Source: CBDUQP01 sp965369385
GTDB taxonomy: Bacteria > Planctomycetota > Phycisphaerae > SM23-33
Reading direction: 5' to 3'
DNA length: 63,885 nucleotides
Assembly (NCBI GenBank): GCA_965369385.1
Contig: CBDUQP010000003.1
Span: 1-63,885, forward strand
Part shown: in pieces, positions 9,213 through 17,520 of the stretch
Layout of the letters: each line of letters begins with the position of its first letter
Position numbering within the stretch: position 1 is the stretch's first letter
Made by a program: the position numbers and the translations under genes
The notes under the pieces: generated by a model
Told to the model about the DNA's origin: nothing
Databases searched by the model: none
Seen by the model: the letters and a program-made list of their open reading frames with translations, nothing else

Positions 9213-10477
9213 ATGTCAATGAATACTGAAATCCTCGACGCCAAAGTCGAGTTCGTGGTGCAGTCACTCATTCAACCGCTCGTGCTGAGCACCGGCTCGA
9301 TATCCGAAGTCACCGAGGCGATTGCTACGGTAACCGTGCGAGTCGACGGCAAGGAAGCGATCGGCAGGGGGTCGATCTATCTGAGTGATCTGTGGTCCTG
9401 GCCGGATCCGGCATACACCCACGAACAGCGTGACAAGATTCTGCGGGATCTTTGCGAAGACATCGCCGCCAACCTGTGGAAGTACTGTGGGGCGGAAGCT
9501 CATCATCCGCTGGAGCTGGGCATGCGGATGCACGAGAGTGTCTGTCATGAGCAGACTCCGCCGGTGCTCGCTCGCGCAATGTGCGCCAGCCCGTTTGATG
9601 CCGCGATTCACGATGCAGTCGGTATCGCGATTGGCAAATCAGCGTTCCACTTTTATGACGAGCCGGTCGCACTGCCGAGTGTGGACTCATACTTCGAAGG
9701 CAATGATGCCTGTGGAGCGATCGCCAAGATCATTACCAAGCCCAAACGCGATCTGAAGGCATGGATCATTGTCGGCAAGAACGATTCGCCCTGACCCATG
9801 TTTCGCCGTGGGTCAAGGATCGCGGCTATCGTTGCTTCAAGATCAAACTGCTGGCGAAGGATGATCGCGCTGACGCCGAACGCACGGCCGAGGTATATCG
9901 GGGAGTCAAGGCGCTTGGCGTGGTGGATCCGTGGATCAGCATTGATACCAATGAAGGCAATCCCAACGCCAACAGCGTTCTGAATTATCTGACGCATCTT
10001 AAGGAGATCGACGCCGAGGCGTTCGAGGCGTTGAAGTATCTCGAACAGCCGACCGGCAGAGACATCACGGTTCACCAGTATGATTGGCACGAAATCGGCA
10101 AGCTCAAGCCGGTGATGCTGGACGAAGGCCTCACAGGTTTGGCGATGATGCCGTTGGCGGAAGAACAGGGTTGGACCGGTTTCGCCCTGAAGACCTGCAA
10201 GGGGCATAGTTTTGCACTGGTGTCGGCCGCTTGGGCGAAGCAGCATAATATGCCAGTGGTGCTGCAGGACCTTACGAACCCCGGCATTTCGATGATTCAT
10301 GCCGCATTGTTCGCATCCCATATAGATATGGTGAATGATGTCGAGCTGAATTCGCCACAGTTCACGCCGGCTGCCAACGAGGCGTGGCTGCCGCGATTGG
10401 GCGGGCTTTTCGATCCGCACGACGGAGTGCATAAGATGGCGGGCGATTCGCCGGTTGGTCTCGGGTCCACGCTTTAG
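9213..10477 (+). pseudogene. Enolase-superfamily (mandelate racemase/muconate lactonizing) gene split by a -1 frameshift
   Basis: The N-terminal half is read in one frame from ATG 9213 (or 9219) to the TGA at 9792. The C-terminal half continues in another frame from about 9780 to the TAG at 10475-10477. Together they make one enolase-superfamily barrel: a capping domain, then FKIKLLAK (the KxK base), SIDTNEGN, LEQPTGRD and MLDEGL, which supply the Asp/Glu metal ligands. Switching frame needs one extra base between about 9783 and 9791, next to a CCC run, so a single-base deletion (or a sequencing error) explains it. No slippery heptamer for programmed frameshifting is visible. The substrate is unknown. 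A second, intact enolase-superfamily gene of a different subgroup lies 950 bases downstream. Confidence 0.8.
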
Positions 10478-10480
10478 CAG

Positions 10481-10652
10481 CCCGTTGAAAAAGCCATTCT
10501 TGCTGCGCGGGGGCCCTCCTTCGGCGGGCAGGCCTTTCACCTGTGCGTCTGCGTCACGAAAACTCGACAATTCACCGGAATTGCCTTCGTTTCCGTTCCT
10601 TGGTGCTCGGCGAAATTCCGCGCACTCGCGACAGGATCCATTTTTCAACGGA
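10481..10652. mobile_element. MITE-like element with inverted terminal repeats
   Basis: The sequence CCGTTGAAAAA at 10482-10492 is repeated perfectly in inverted orientation, TTTTTCAACGG, at 10641-10651. The two ends bound about 170 bp that starts four bases after the stop of the frameshifted enolase gene. There is no transposase inside, as expected for a miniature inverted-repeat element. The interior also carries a 21-base motif (10514-10534) that recurs inverted at 14751-14771. Whether it moves is inference; it could also act as a transcript-end structure. Confidence 0.5.
10514..10534 (-). repeat. Dispersed 21-base motif, copy 1
   Basis: The reverse complement of this stretch matches 14751-14771 at 20 of 21 bases (GGCCTGCCCGCC, then G or A, then AAGGAGGG). 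Both copies are intergenic. Confidence 0.6.
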
Positions 10653-10925
10653 ATGCTAGGACGCGTCGGCCGAAAAATACGCATTGCGATCAGATCGCTC
10701 TTGCCACATATTGCCAGTATGGTTAGTGTGATATGGGATTGTGGCATAATTGAATTCATGGGGCTCGCTGCCAGGCGGGCCCTGTTCTTTACGGGAATCT
10801 GATGATGATTGATAAGCGATACACCCGGCCGACCCCGGTTACAAGCAGATCGGCGATACGGTATATTGCTGGATGAAGGCGATGCTGGATTCGTAGTGGC
10901 TGGCGGAGTTCAAGGGAAACACGTG

Positions 10926-11393
10926 ATGATTGATATTGTGCCAAGTGCCCCTGGCGACTTTCTAGAGATAGCTGCACTCGACCGCCTTGCATGGCGGCAG
11001 AACCGCAACTCGGAGTTTATTCCGGATGGTGAGCATGTTTGGCGGATATGGTGCGAACATGCACTTACGTTCGTAGCCAGGCGTGATGGTGAAATCGTGG
11101 GGGCCGTGTTGGCCTTTGCCTGCACTGATGGGGGGTATTGCCTGCATAAGGCGATGGTGAGCGAAGCATGCCGCGGGCACGGAGTGGGTTCTCGCTTGTT
11201 CGAATCGTTGCTGTCGAAAATAGATGGCATGGGCGTGGATGTGTTTCTCACAGTGGATCCTGTCAACGAGGGCGCGATTAAGCTCTACGAGAAATGGGGG
11301 TTCACTGATCACAAGTTTGTGAAGGGGTATTATAGGGATAACGAGGACCGGCTTGTGCTGACCCGCAGGTTCGCGGGCAGTCAAGACGCATGA
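10926..11393 (+). CDS. GNAT-family N-acyltransferase, probably amino-acid succinyl/acetyltransferase
   Basis: A protein of 155 residues if it starts at ATG 10926 (AAGGGAAA about ten bases upstream; a GTG lies just before it). It is a full-length GNAT domain: EACRGHGVGSRLFESLL holds the R-G-x-G-x-G acyl-CoA pyrophosphate-binding loop. The end, YEKWGF followed by YYRDNEDRLVL, matches the RimI-like subgroup. The next gene starts 40 bases downstream on the same strand and belongs to the N-succinylamino acid racemase/OSBS group. In Geobacillus and relatives that enzyme works with a GNAT succinyltransferase that acylates D-amino acids, so I infer the same role here. The alternative is an unrelated RimI-type protein acetyltransferase. 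Confidence 0.8.
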   Translation: MIDIVPSAPGDFLEIAALDRLAWRQNRNSEFIPDGEHVWRIWCEHALTFVARRDGEIVGAVLAFACTDGGYCLHKAMVSEACRGHGVGSRLFESLLSKIDGMGVDVFLTVDPVNEGAIKLYEKWGFTDHKFVKGYYRDNEDRLVLTRRFAGSQDA

Positions 11394-11433
11394 GCGTACC
11401 GGCTTGAGGTCGAGCAACCCGAGGTGGAAAGCT

Positions 11434-12540
11434 ATGAAGATTGATGCCATAGATGTCTATAGAGTGGAAATGCCGCTGATATACCCGTTCCGCACGGCGT
11501 TCGGTAATGATGCGGTTATAGAGACTGTCCTGGTGCGTATGCGCTCGGGCGAGTTTTTCGGTTGGGGAGAAGCCACGCCCTGGAGTAGCCCGGGATACTC
11601 CAGCGAGTGCGCAGCCGGTGCGTTTCTGGTAGTCAACAAGTTCCTTGCACCCGCACTAATCGGCGAGGAGATAGGCTCGGGGGAAGAACTGCAGGATCGC
11701 CTGTCGCATGTGAAGGGTAACAACTTCGCAAAGGCATCTCTCGATCAGGCTTGTTGGGATCTTCACGCACGAAGCCGCCAAGAGCCGCTGTGGCAAACGC
11801 TTGGTGGGCAGCAGCCTACTGTGGATGTGGGCGCAGACTTCGGGATCATGGAAAGCGTGGAACTGCTGATAGAGACCATCGCCCAAGCCGTCGAAGCGGG
11901 ATTCAAACGCGTTAAGCTGAAATATCGCCCCGGATGGGAACTGGAGATGATAGGACCTGTTCGCGAGGCTTTTCCGCAGACAGTGTTCCACGTTGACTGC
12001 AATAGTGCCTACACGCTGGATGATATCGACATGCTGAAGCAACTCGATAACTACGATCTGGCGATGATAGAACAGCCGCTGATGAATGACGATCTCATCG
12101 ATCATGCAACGCTCCAGGAGCAGATCAGCACGCCGATTTGCCTCGACGAGAGCATCACATCTGTAGCCAAGGCTCGCAAGGCGATCCAGATAGGTGCGTG
12201 CGGATGGGTGAATATCAAGCCGGGCAGGGTGGGTGGGATTACCAATACGCTGGCGATTCATGATCTTTGCAGGGATGCAGATGTCCCGTGCTGGATAGGC
12301 GGCATGTTGGAATCGGCGGTAGGCGGCAACCAGTGCTTGGCGCTTGCGACACTGGACAATATCAAGTATCCGGCAGACGTGTTCCCGACGGATCGATTCT
12401 ACGCCACGGATCTTGCGGACAAACCGATTGTGCTGTCTGGCCCATCACAAGCTACCGCCCATGACTTGCCGGGTTGCGGCGCAGTACCGGACGCCGGCCG
12501 ACTTGCAGCTCAGACGCTGGAGAGTGAATCGCACGGTTGA
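11434..12540 (+). CDS. menC: o-Succinylbenzoate synthase / N-succinylamino acid racemase family enzyme
   Basis: A protein of 368 residues starting at ATG 11434 behind a strong GAGGTGGAAAG site; the longer frame from 11404 lacks one. Active-site residues are all in place: VKLKYRPGW (Lys161 and Lys163), VDCNSAYT (Asp188), MIEQPL (Glu213), CLDESIT (Asp238) and NIKPGRVGG (Lys262). Their spacing agrees to within one residue with what I recall for the racemase of Amycolatopsis. Family members catalyse OSBS dehydration in menaquinone synthesis, racemise N-succinylamino acids, or do both. No other men gene is near, while an acyltransferase is directly upstream, so racemisation looks more likely. The gene symbol is a family label only. 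Confidence 0.85.
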   Translation: MKIDAIDVYRVEMPLIYPFRTAFGNDAVIETVLVRMRSGEFFGWGEATPWSSPGYSSECAAGAFLVVNKFLAPALIGEEIGSGEELQDRLSHVKGNNFAKASLDQACWDLHARSRQEPLWQTLGGQQPTVDVGADFGIMESVELLIETIAQAVEAGFKRVKLKYRPGWELEMIGPVREAFPQTVFHVDCNSAYTLDDIDMLKQLDNYDLAMIEQPLMNDDLIDHATLQEQISTPICLDESITSVAKARKAIQIGACGWVNIKPGRVGGITNTLAIHDLCRDADVPCWIGGMLESAVGGNQCLALATLDNIKYPADVFPTDRFYATDLADKPIVLSGPSQATAHDLPGCGAVPDAGRLAAQTLESESHG

Positions 12541-12932
12541 CAGGTGTTCGTGTTATCAGGTCCAGGCGAGAGCATGGGGAGTGACAAGAGAAAAGCACGG
12601 GCGAAAGGGCGAGAATCAGTACAATATCACCACAAACGAGCTCAAAGCCGAAGCCTGCGATGCAGAGGAGCTTAAGCAATTCGCAGACTAACGTCGCCAA
12701 ACAATAAAACTTCACAGCAAGGCTCGCCAGGCAAAGGATAGTGTCGAGCGGGCTTTTGCGTGCGATTTTAGCGTGTTTGAGTGCATGTCTGGTTTCGTCG
12801 CGTTCTTCTCGGGCCTGTTGTGGCGCAAGTTTGTGTGATTGTCCGCAAAGACGGTTTGCATCCCCACTGCGGACGCGGGTATCCTGTGGCAGAATCCCGG
12901 ATGGTCGCCAGTGGCATTGTGGAGTTGGTCGC
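12541..12932. other. Intergenic region, 392 bp, nothing recognised
   Basis: Frames open here lack ribosome sites and family resemblance. No convincing terminator, promoter or repeat was seen. A GGAG site at 12921-12924 serves the next gene. Confidence 0.4.
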
Positions 12933-14375
12933 ATGAGCAGTTGTGATGAAATTCTCAGCAGATTATCAGATGTCCCTTTTCTTGCCGAAGCTGGTCATGC
13001 AGATCAGTGGCCCCTCGAACTGGGTTGTTGCGTTACTGCATTTCGTGATGCCGTTCGCATTGATTCCTGGTCGGAAACCTGGCCGGGTGATGACGGATCG
13101 CCCCGCGAGATGGCGGTAACGGCAGAGCTGTGGACCGATGCCATTAATCTTGCACTCGAGCAGTTCGGTAGCGTTCATATCCCCTATCGCGCAGAGCCAT
13201 ACTATCTGGACGGGCCGATTATCCTGAAGACAGGCCGTCGCCTGGTTGTCGATCCAAATGCGGAAATCAGACTCAAACCGCATACCAACACTTGCATGGT
13301 CCGCAATGCGTCAATGGTTTCGGGCGCCAACGCGCCGGTGGAGCAGTCTGTTGACGCTGATGAGGATATCAGTATCCAGGGCGGAATCTGGACCACGCTG
13401 GCGACAATGCCCGGTGAGTATAACGGTAATGTACGCGGATGGGCGGATAAGGAAAACTCGATCCATGGGGCACACGGAACGATAAATCTACACAATGTCA
13501 GGCGGGTCAGCGTCCGAGGTGTCACGATTCGCCAGTGTCGTCCATACGGCATACAGTTCGGGCAGGCTTGTGAGTTCTATGTCGAGAGTATTAGTTTTGA
13601 CGATACGCACCGCGATGGTGTGCACGTTAACGGGCCAAGCAGTTTCGGTATCATTCGCGATCTCGGCGGTGTAACTGGTGATGACATGGTTGCCCTCAAT
13701 GCCTGGGACTGGAAGAACTCCACGGTCGCGTTTGGGACGATATCAAACGTGTTGGTGGAGAATGTTCGTGGCGTGGTTGGCCATCGCTGGTCGGAAATTA
13801 GAATGTTGCCCGGTACGAAGACGTTCGATGACGGGCAGAAAACAGCATGCGATATTCGCGATTGTGTATTCCGGAATATCAGTGGCGTGCACACGTTCAA
13901 AATGTACGATCAGCCGAATCTCGAAGTCGGCCGCGATAACGATTTCTGCGACCCGATCGGAAACATGCAGGGAATCCACCTGCGTGATATTGCGTTTGAA
14001 AAGCCGACTGATGAGGCGTCATTGCTGATAGGTGCTAACGCCGAAGATATTACGCTTGATGGCGTTGAACTGGGTTTTGATCCGGACTTTGCCAAAGCTG
14101 CCGACTACCGGCTTGTGCGCGTGGGGCCGATGTCGATGACATACAAACACAATCCCGACGACGTATCCACATGGGTGGAAGTGTTCTCCCCGGACAGCGA
14201 TTGCATCGTGAAGGGCCTGAAGCTCTCGAATGTGCAATCGCGGCTTGAAGGCAGCACACTGCATCCAGTAGCAGATCCAAGACGACTTGTGGAAGTTGTT
14301 GAGATGACGATTAATGAGGACTATCCCAACACGACTCCCCGCGGCGGCACGGGCAGGGGACGTCTTTTGGACTAG
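12933..14375 (+). CDS. GH28-like (polygalacturonase-type) right-handed beta-helix protein
   Basis: A protein of 480 residues starting at ATG 12933 (GGAG eight bases upstream); an upstream in-frame start at 12741 would add a Cys/Arg-rich stretch that looks non-coding. The body is a series of short beta-strand turns typical of pectate-lyase-like helices. Four spots line up with GH28 catalytic motifs: HRDGVHVNG (Asp228), GVTGDDMVAL (Asp250-Asp251), VVGHRWSEIRML (His284) and the Arg near 290. That suggests hydrolysis of a galacturonide or related polysaccharide. There is no signal peptide, so it may act on imported oligosaccharides. The exact substrate cannot be read from sequence. Confidence 0.75.
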   Translation: MSSCDEILSRLSDVPFLAEAGHADQWPLELGCCVTAFRDAVRIDSWSETWPGDDGSPREMAVTAELWTDAINLALEQFGSVHIPYRAEPYYLDGPIILKTGRRLVVDPNAEIRLKPHTNTCMVRNASMVSGANAPVEQSVDADEDISIQGGIWTTLATMPGEYNGNVRGWADKENSIHGAHGTINLHNVRRVSVRGVTIRQCRPYGIQFGQACEFYVESISFDDTHRDGVHVNGPSSFGIIRDLGGVTGDDMVALNAWDWKNSTVAFGTISNVLVENVRGVVGHRWSEIRMLPGTKTFDDGQKTACDIRDCVFRNISGVHTFKMYDQPNLEVGRDNDFCDPIGNMQGIHLRDIAFEKPTDEASLLIGANAEDITLDGVELGFDPDFAKAADYRLVRVGPMSMTYKHNPDDVSTWVEVFSPDSDCIVKGLKLSNVQSRLEGSTLHPVADPRRLVEVVEMTINEDYPNTTPRGGTGRGRLLD

Positions 14376-15010
14376 TGGATGTCGAGATATCCACCGGCCT
14401 TTATGACGCTCCCAAAGGTGTCGCCCCGGCCATCATGAATCGCCCCGTGAAGCCGGCCGAAGCCGCAGGCAGCTCGGATTCTGCAAATACATTGGGAAAT
14501 TTGTCCGCGATAGTGTCACGTAAATCAAATTGCCATGATCTTGCGTTTTTGCGGAAGTGTAAGCGTTGCTTTTGCCAAATATTGCAATGCAGACGTGCGA
14601 GCTGATTGTTTTGTCGAAAAAGGTGCAGATTGGTGCATTTCATCGTATGTGTGTAACATTTTCAGCGGCCGAGGGGGATTTATCGCCAATTTCGCCGCAC
14701 CCTTTAATGCATCAGTGGTCAGTATGTAGATATATGACCGCGCTTCGTAGGGCCTGCCCGCCAAAGGAGGGGCGGACATGCGTGTCCGCCCGGCCGTTAG
14801 TTTCGCAGTCTCATTTCCAATCAGGCAGTCCCTTTCCTGCAAACCATCGTTCGGCGGCTGGGGTTGTGGGGGTCGCATTTCTTTGAGCGCGTGGATCCAA
14901 TTTCGCCGCGTTTTTCTCGAATCATTTGTGAATTCCTTGTGAAATTGTGCCTTCGCGCCGGAAAATGGTCTTCGGGCGGTGTTTTTTGAGTAGAGGGTAG
15001 AAGGGCGTTC
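14376..15010. other. Intergenic region, 635 bp, with a dispersed repeat and a hairpin
   Basis: No coding frame looks real. The stretch holds the second copy of a dispersed motif (14751-14771) directly followed by a perfect hairpin, GGCGGACA-TGCG-TGTCCGCC, at 14771-14790 without a T-run. The promoter of the sigma factor operon must lie near the 3' end but I cannot identify it. Confidence 0.4.
14751..14790 (+). repeat. Dispersed motif copy 2 plus adjoining hairpin
   Basis: Bases 14751-14771 match the reverse complement of 10514-10534 at 20 of 21 positions. The following 20 bases form an 8-bp perfect stem with a TGCG loop. Confidence 0.6.
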
Positions 15011-15517
15011 ATGGGAAGGATTGATCCTGACATTCGAGATCTCGGCCGGCTGTTTGATGCCTATGGCGATGCGATGGTGCTTTATGCGCGTCAGTGGCTT
15101 GGCGGGCCGGTGGCTGAGGATGTGGTTCAGGATGTTTTCGTCAGGCTCATGTCGACTCGCAAGACGCCGGTAAGCCCCAGGGCATGGTTGTTCAGATCGG
15201 TTCGCAACGCAGCCCTGAACGAACTGCGAGCTACACGCAGGCGGACAGGACGCCATCAGGCGGTTGCGATGCATTCGCCGCAATGGTTTGACGCCGGGCT
15301 CGACGACAAGATGGACGCAGCCGTAGCCCAAGGAATTCTCGAAACGCTGCCGGATGAGCAGCGTGAAGTGGTGATACTCAGGATATGGGCCTCGATGACA
15401 CTCAAGGAGATCGCCGCCACCGTCTCACGGGCGACCTCCACGGTTTACGATCAATATCGATCCGCAATAGCGGAAATTCGCGAAAGGATGGGTGAATCAT
15501 GCCGGACAGAGATATGA
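15011..15517 (+). CDS. ECF-type RNA polymerase sigma factor
   Basis: A protein of 168 residues with sigma-70 region 2 (about 10-75, including AEDVVQDVFVRL and the SPRAWLFRSVRNAALN segment) and region 4 (about 110-160, with LPDEQREVVILRIW and the helix-turn-helix MTLKEIAATVSRATSTVYD). It has no region 1 or 3, as in extracytoplasmic-function sigma factors. It should direct transcription in response to an envelope signal. The next gene overlaps its end by 19 bases and encodes a likely membrane anti-sigma factor. Two genes for exported proteins of unknown function follow in the same operon. Confidence 0.9.
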   Translation: MGRIDPDIRDLGRLFDAYGDAMVLYARQWLGGPVAEDVVQDVFVRLMSTRKTPVSPRAWLFRSVRNAALNELRATRRRTGRHQAVAMHSPQWFDAGLDDKMDAAVAQGILETLPDEQREVVILRIWASMTLKEIAATVSRATSTVYDQYRSAIAEIRERMGESCRTEI

Positions 15518-16056
15518 CACCCGCGGACAAGGAACTGGTAAGGTCGCTGGGCAAGCTTGCTCCGGCGAAGGCGAATCTGGATCGTGACGGCGTTATGTTC
15601 CGCGCGGGACAGATGTCCACCCGGCGCGGGATGTGGGCGTGGCGAAGCGCGGCCGCGGTGCTGGTGGTGGCGTTGGGTGTGTCTATTGGCGTCAATGCGA
15701 TGCACACGCCGACTGAGAGCCCCGCAGATCGCGTAGTCTACGTGCAAATACCTGGTGCGGGCCAAAGATCAGGTGGCAGTGCGGTTCAGCCTGTAGTGGT
15801 GCTCGCCCCCGTAGACGAAGCCGAACTCGCCCGTCGTAGCGAGGCGCTTGCGAAGTATGTCGAACTCCGTACGAAGGTAATCAACGGTGATCTGGATGCT
15901 TTCCCGCGAGTGGAAGTGGCTGCGGGCAGCGCCGGAGAAGACAGGGCATTCAAGGCGAGCATGCGGGAGTATTTTCCGTATCAGAGCAGGCCCAGAGTCG
16001 ACACCAATACACTCATGCAATCATTTGTGAAAGGTATCCAGCGGATAGGGATATAG
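15499..16056 (+). CDS. Putative single-pass membrane anti-sigma factor
   Basis: A protein of 185 residues; ATG 15499 has AAGGATGGG upstream, and a second ATG at 15514 would make an ATGA overlap with the sigma factor stop. A short charged cytoplasmic part (about 1-48) precedes one membrane segment, SAAAVLVVALGVSIGVNAM. A periplasmic part follows with no known domain, ending in FVKGIQRIGI. There is no recognisable zinc anti-sigma HxxxCxxC motif. Translational overlap with an ECF sigma gene and the membrane topology are the whole basis for the call. Confidence 0.65.
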   Translation: MPDRDMTPADKELVRSLGKLAPAKANLDRDGVMFRAGQMSTRRGMWAWRSAAAVLVVALGVSIGVNAMHTPTESPADRVVYVQIPGAGQRSGGSAVQPVVVLAPVDEAELARRSEALAKYVELRTKVINGDLDAFPRVEVAAGSAGEDRAFKASMREYFPYQSRPRVDTNTLMQSFVKGIQRIGI

Positions 16057-16068
16057 GGAGAGATGGAT

Positions 16069-17520
16069 ATGAAGATGCGATTACTGACAATCTGCGTGGC
16101 GGCGGTGGTGACCCTGACGTGCGCTGAACAGGTGTTGATGGCTCGGTCTGGTGATCATGTGCAGAACGGCCAGCAGAAGTCCAAGCCATCGCCGACGGTG
16201 TACGAGATGACGGTGTCGCCAAAGGCTCCGCCTGTACCCGCGCTGAAATACAGCTTGCTTCCTGGGCTTTTTGAGCTCAAGGAAGGCAGCGCCGTTCCTT
16301 TGTATAATATCGCGGTCGACCAGAGCACTTTGGACTATGCGAAGAAGAGGAGAGAGCTTTCTGATATTCTTGATTTACCGATCAGCAAGTTTCCTGTGGA
16401 GAAGGTTCGTCGGGTTCTGGCGGAGTTCGCTGCCGCAGTGAAATACACCGAATACGGGGCGAGGCGGAAGGAATGCCAGTGGGGCCTTGTCTTTGAGGAA
16501 GGGCTTTCGATGGCCCTTCCTGCTCTCAACAAGCATCTGCACCTGGTGAACCTGCTAGCGTTGAAGGCACGCCTTGCGATTGCCGAGGGTCGGTCGGCAG
16601 GCGCGATTGAGGCGATCAAGAGCGGTTATGCGATGGCGAGGCATCTGAATGGGGAGACTCTCATCCAGGCCCTGGTCGGTACTGCAGCTGCTAACACGAT
16701 GACCAGTCAGGTGCGCGATCTGATACAGTCGGATGATTCTCTGAATCTCTACTGGGCGCTTGCACGATTGCCTTCGCCGATTGTGGATATGCGAAGAGGT
16801 CTTGAGTCCGAGCGCATCATGTTTCTTGGTCGAGGCGAGTCGGTCTTGGAGAAGGATCCTCTGGAGATGACAGATGAGGAAGTGCAACTGGCGAAGCAAA
16901 CCTTGGATGAAGTGCTTGCAGCTTGGGGCATTCGTGTTCGTAATCAGGTGGTGGCGTTCGCCTTCATTGGATACCCGAAAGGCAAACAGGCCCTGATCGC
17001 GCTGGGTATGGACCCGAAGAAGGTTGCGAAAATGTCGGTGGCGAGAGTTATGTTGTTTTATGAGCTTGATGCATATAGAAAATGGCGAGATGAGATGTTC
17101 AAGTGGCTTGCCTTGCCATACTGGCAGGCGGCGGAAGGAATGCACAAGTCGAGTGAAGCTTTTAGCAAATGGCGGAAGGGTGCAGGCAAAGGTAATCTGC
17201 TGGTGACGTTCCTGCCCGCGGTGACCAAGGCTCGATTTCTTGAAGCCAAGGCCGATCGCAGTATTCGCGTGCTACAGTGCATAGAGGCTGTCCGCGCATA
17301 CGCAGCCGCCCACGAGGGCAAGCTGCCGGCGAAACTGGCGGACATCACTGGTACGCCTTCACCGATGGACCCTGTCACGGGCAAGCCGTTTGAGTACAAG
17401 GTAGTGGCGGCGAATCGTTTTGAGTTGATATGCATCGTTCCCAAGTGGCAACAACAGAAATACAGTTCGATATACAAAATTACAGTCAGGTCGATATCGT
17501 CTGCCAAGGGAGATAAGTAA
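16069..17520 (+). CDS. Exported protein of unknown function
   Basis: ATG 16069 is chosen because GGAG at 16057-16060 is eight bases away; ATG 16063 is only two bases from it. The product is 483 residues with a signal peptide (KMRLLTICVAAVVTLTCAEQ) and an otherwise helical, soluble body. The C-terminal 80 residues, with RVLQCIEAVRAYAAAHEGKL and then DPVTGKPFEYKV, look like the pilin-like 'proline-aspartate, fold on Gly-Lys-Pro' tail of many planctomycete secreted proteins. It is the third gene of the sigma factor operon and its stop directly abuts the next start. I do not recognise a function. Confidence 0.65.
   Translation: MKMRLLTICVAAVVTLTCAEQVLMARSGDHVQNGQQKSKPSPTVYEMTVSPKAPPVPALKYSLLPGLFELKEGSAVPLYNIAVDQSTLDYAKKRRELSDILDLPISKFPVEKVRRVLAEFAAAVKYTEYGARRKECQWGLVFEEGLSMALPALNKHLHLVNLLALKARLAIAEGRSAGAIEAIKSGYAMARHLNGETLIQALVGTAAANTMTSQVRDLIQSDDSLNLYWALARLPSPIVDMRRGLESERIMFLGRGESVLEKDPLEMTDEEVQLAKQTLDEVLAAWGIRVRNQVVAFAFIGYPKGKQALIALGMDPKKVAKMSVARVMLFYELDAYRKWRDEMFKWLALPYWQAAEGMHKSSEAFSKWRKGAGKGNLLVTFLPAVTKARFLEAKADRSIRVLQCIEAVRAYAAAHEGKLPAKLADITGTPSPMDPVTGKPFEYKVVAANRFELICIVPKWQQQKYSSIYKITVRSISSAKGDK

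Larger units (their letters stand above)
10478..10925. other. Intergenic region holding a MITE-like repeat
   Basis: Besides the repeat element at 10481-10652, the remaining 270 bases hold no gene I can support. A ribosome site (AAGGGAAA) for the acyltransferase lies at the end. Confidence 0.4.

Noticed and set aside
9770..9800. Programmed -1 frameshift in the enolase-like gene
   Set aside because: No slippery heptamer or downstream hairpin is evident; a lost base is simpler.
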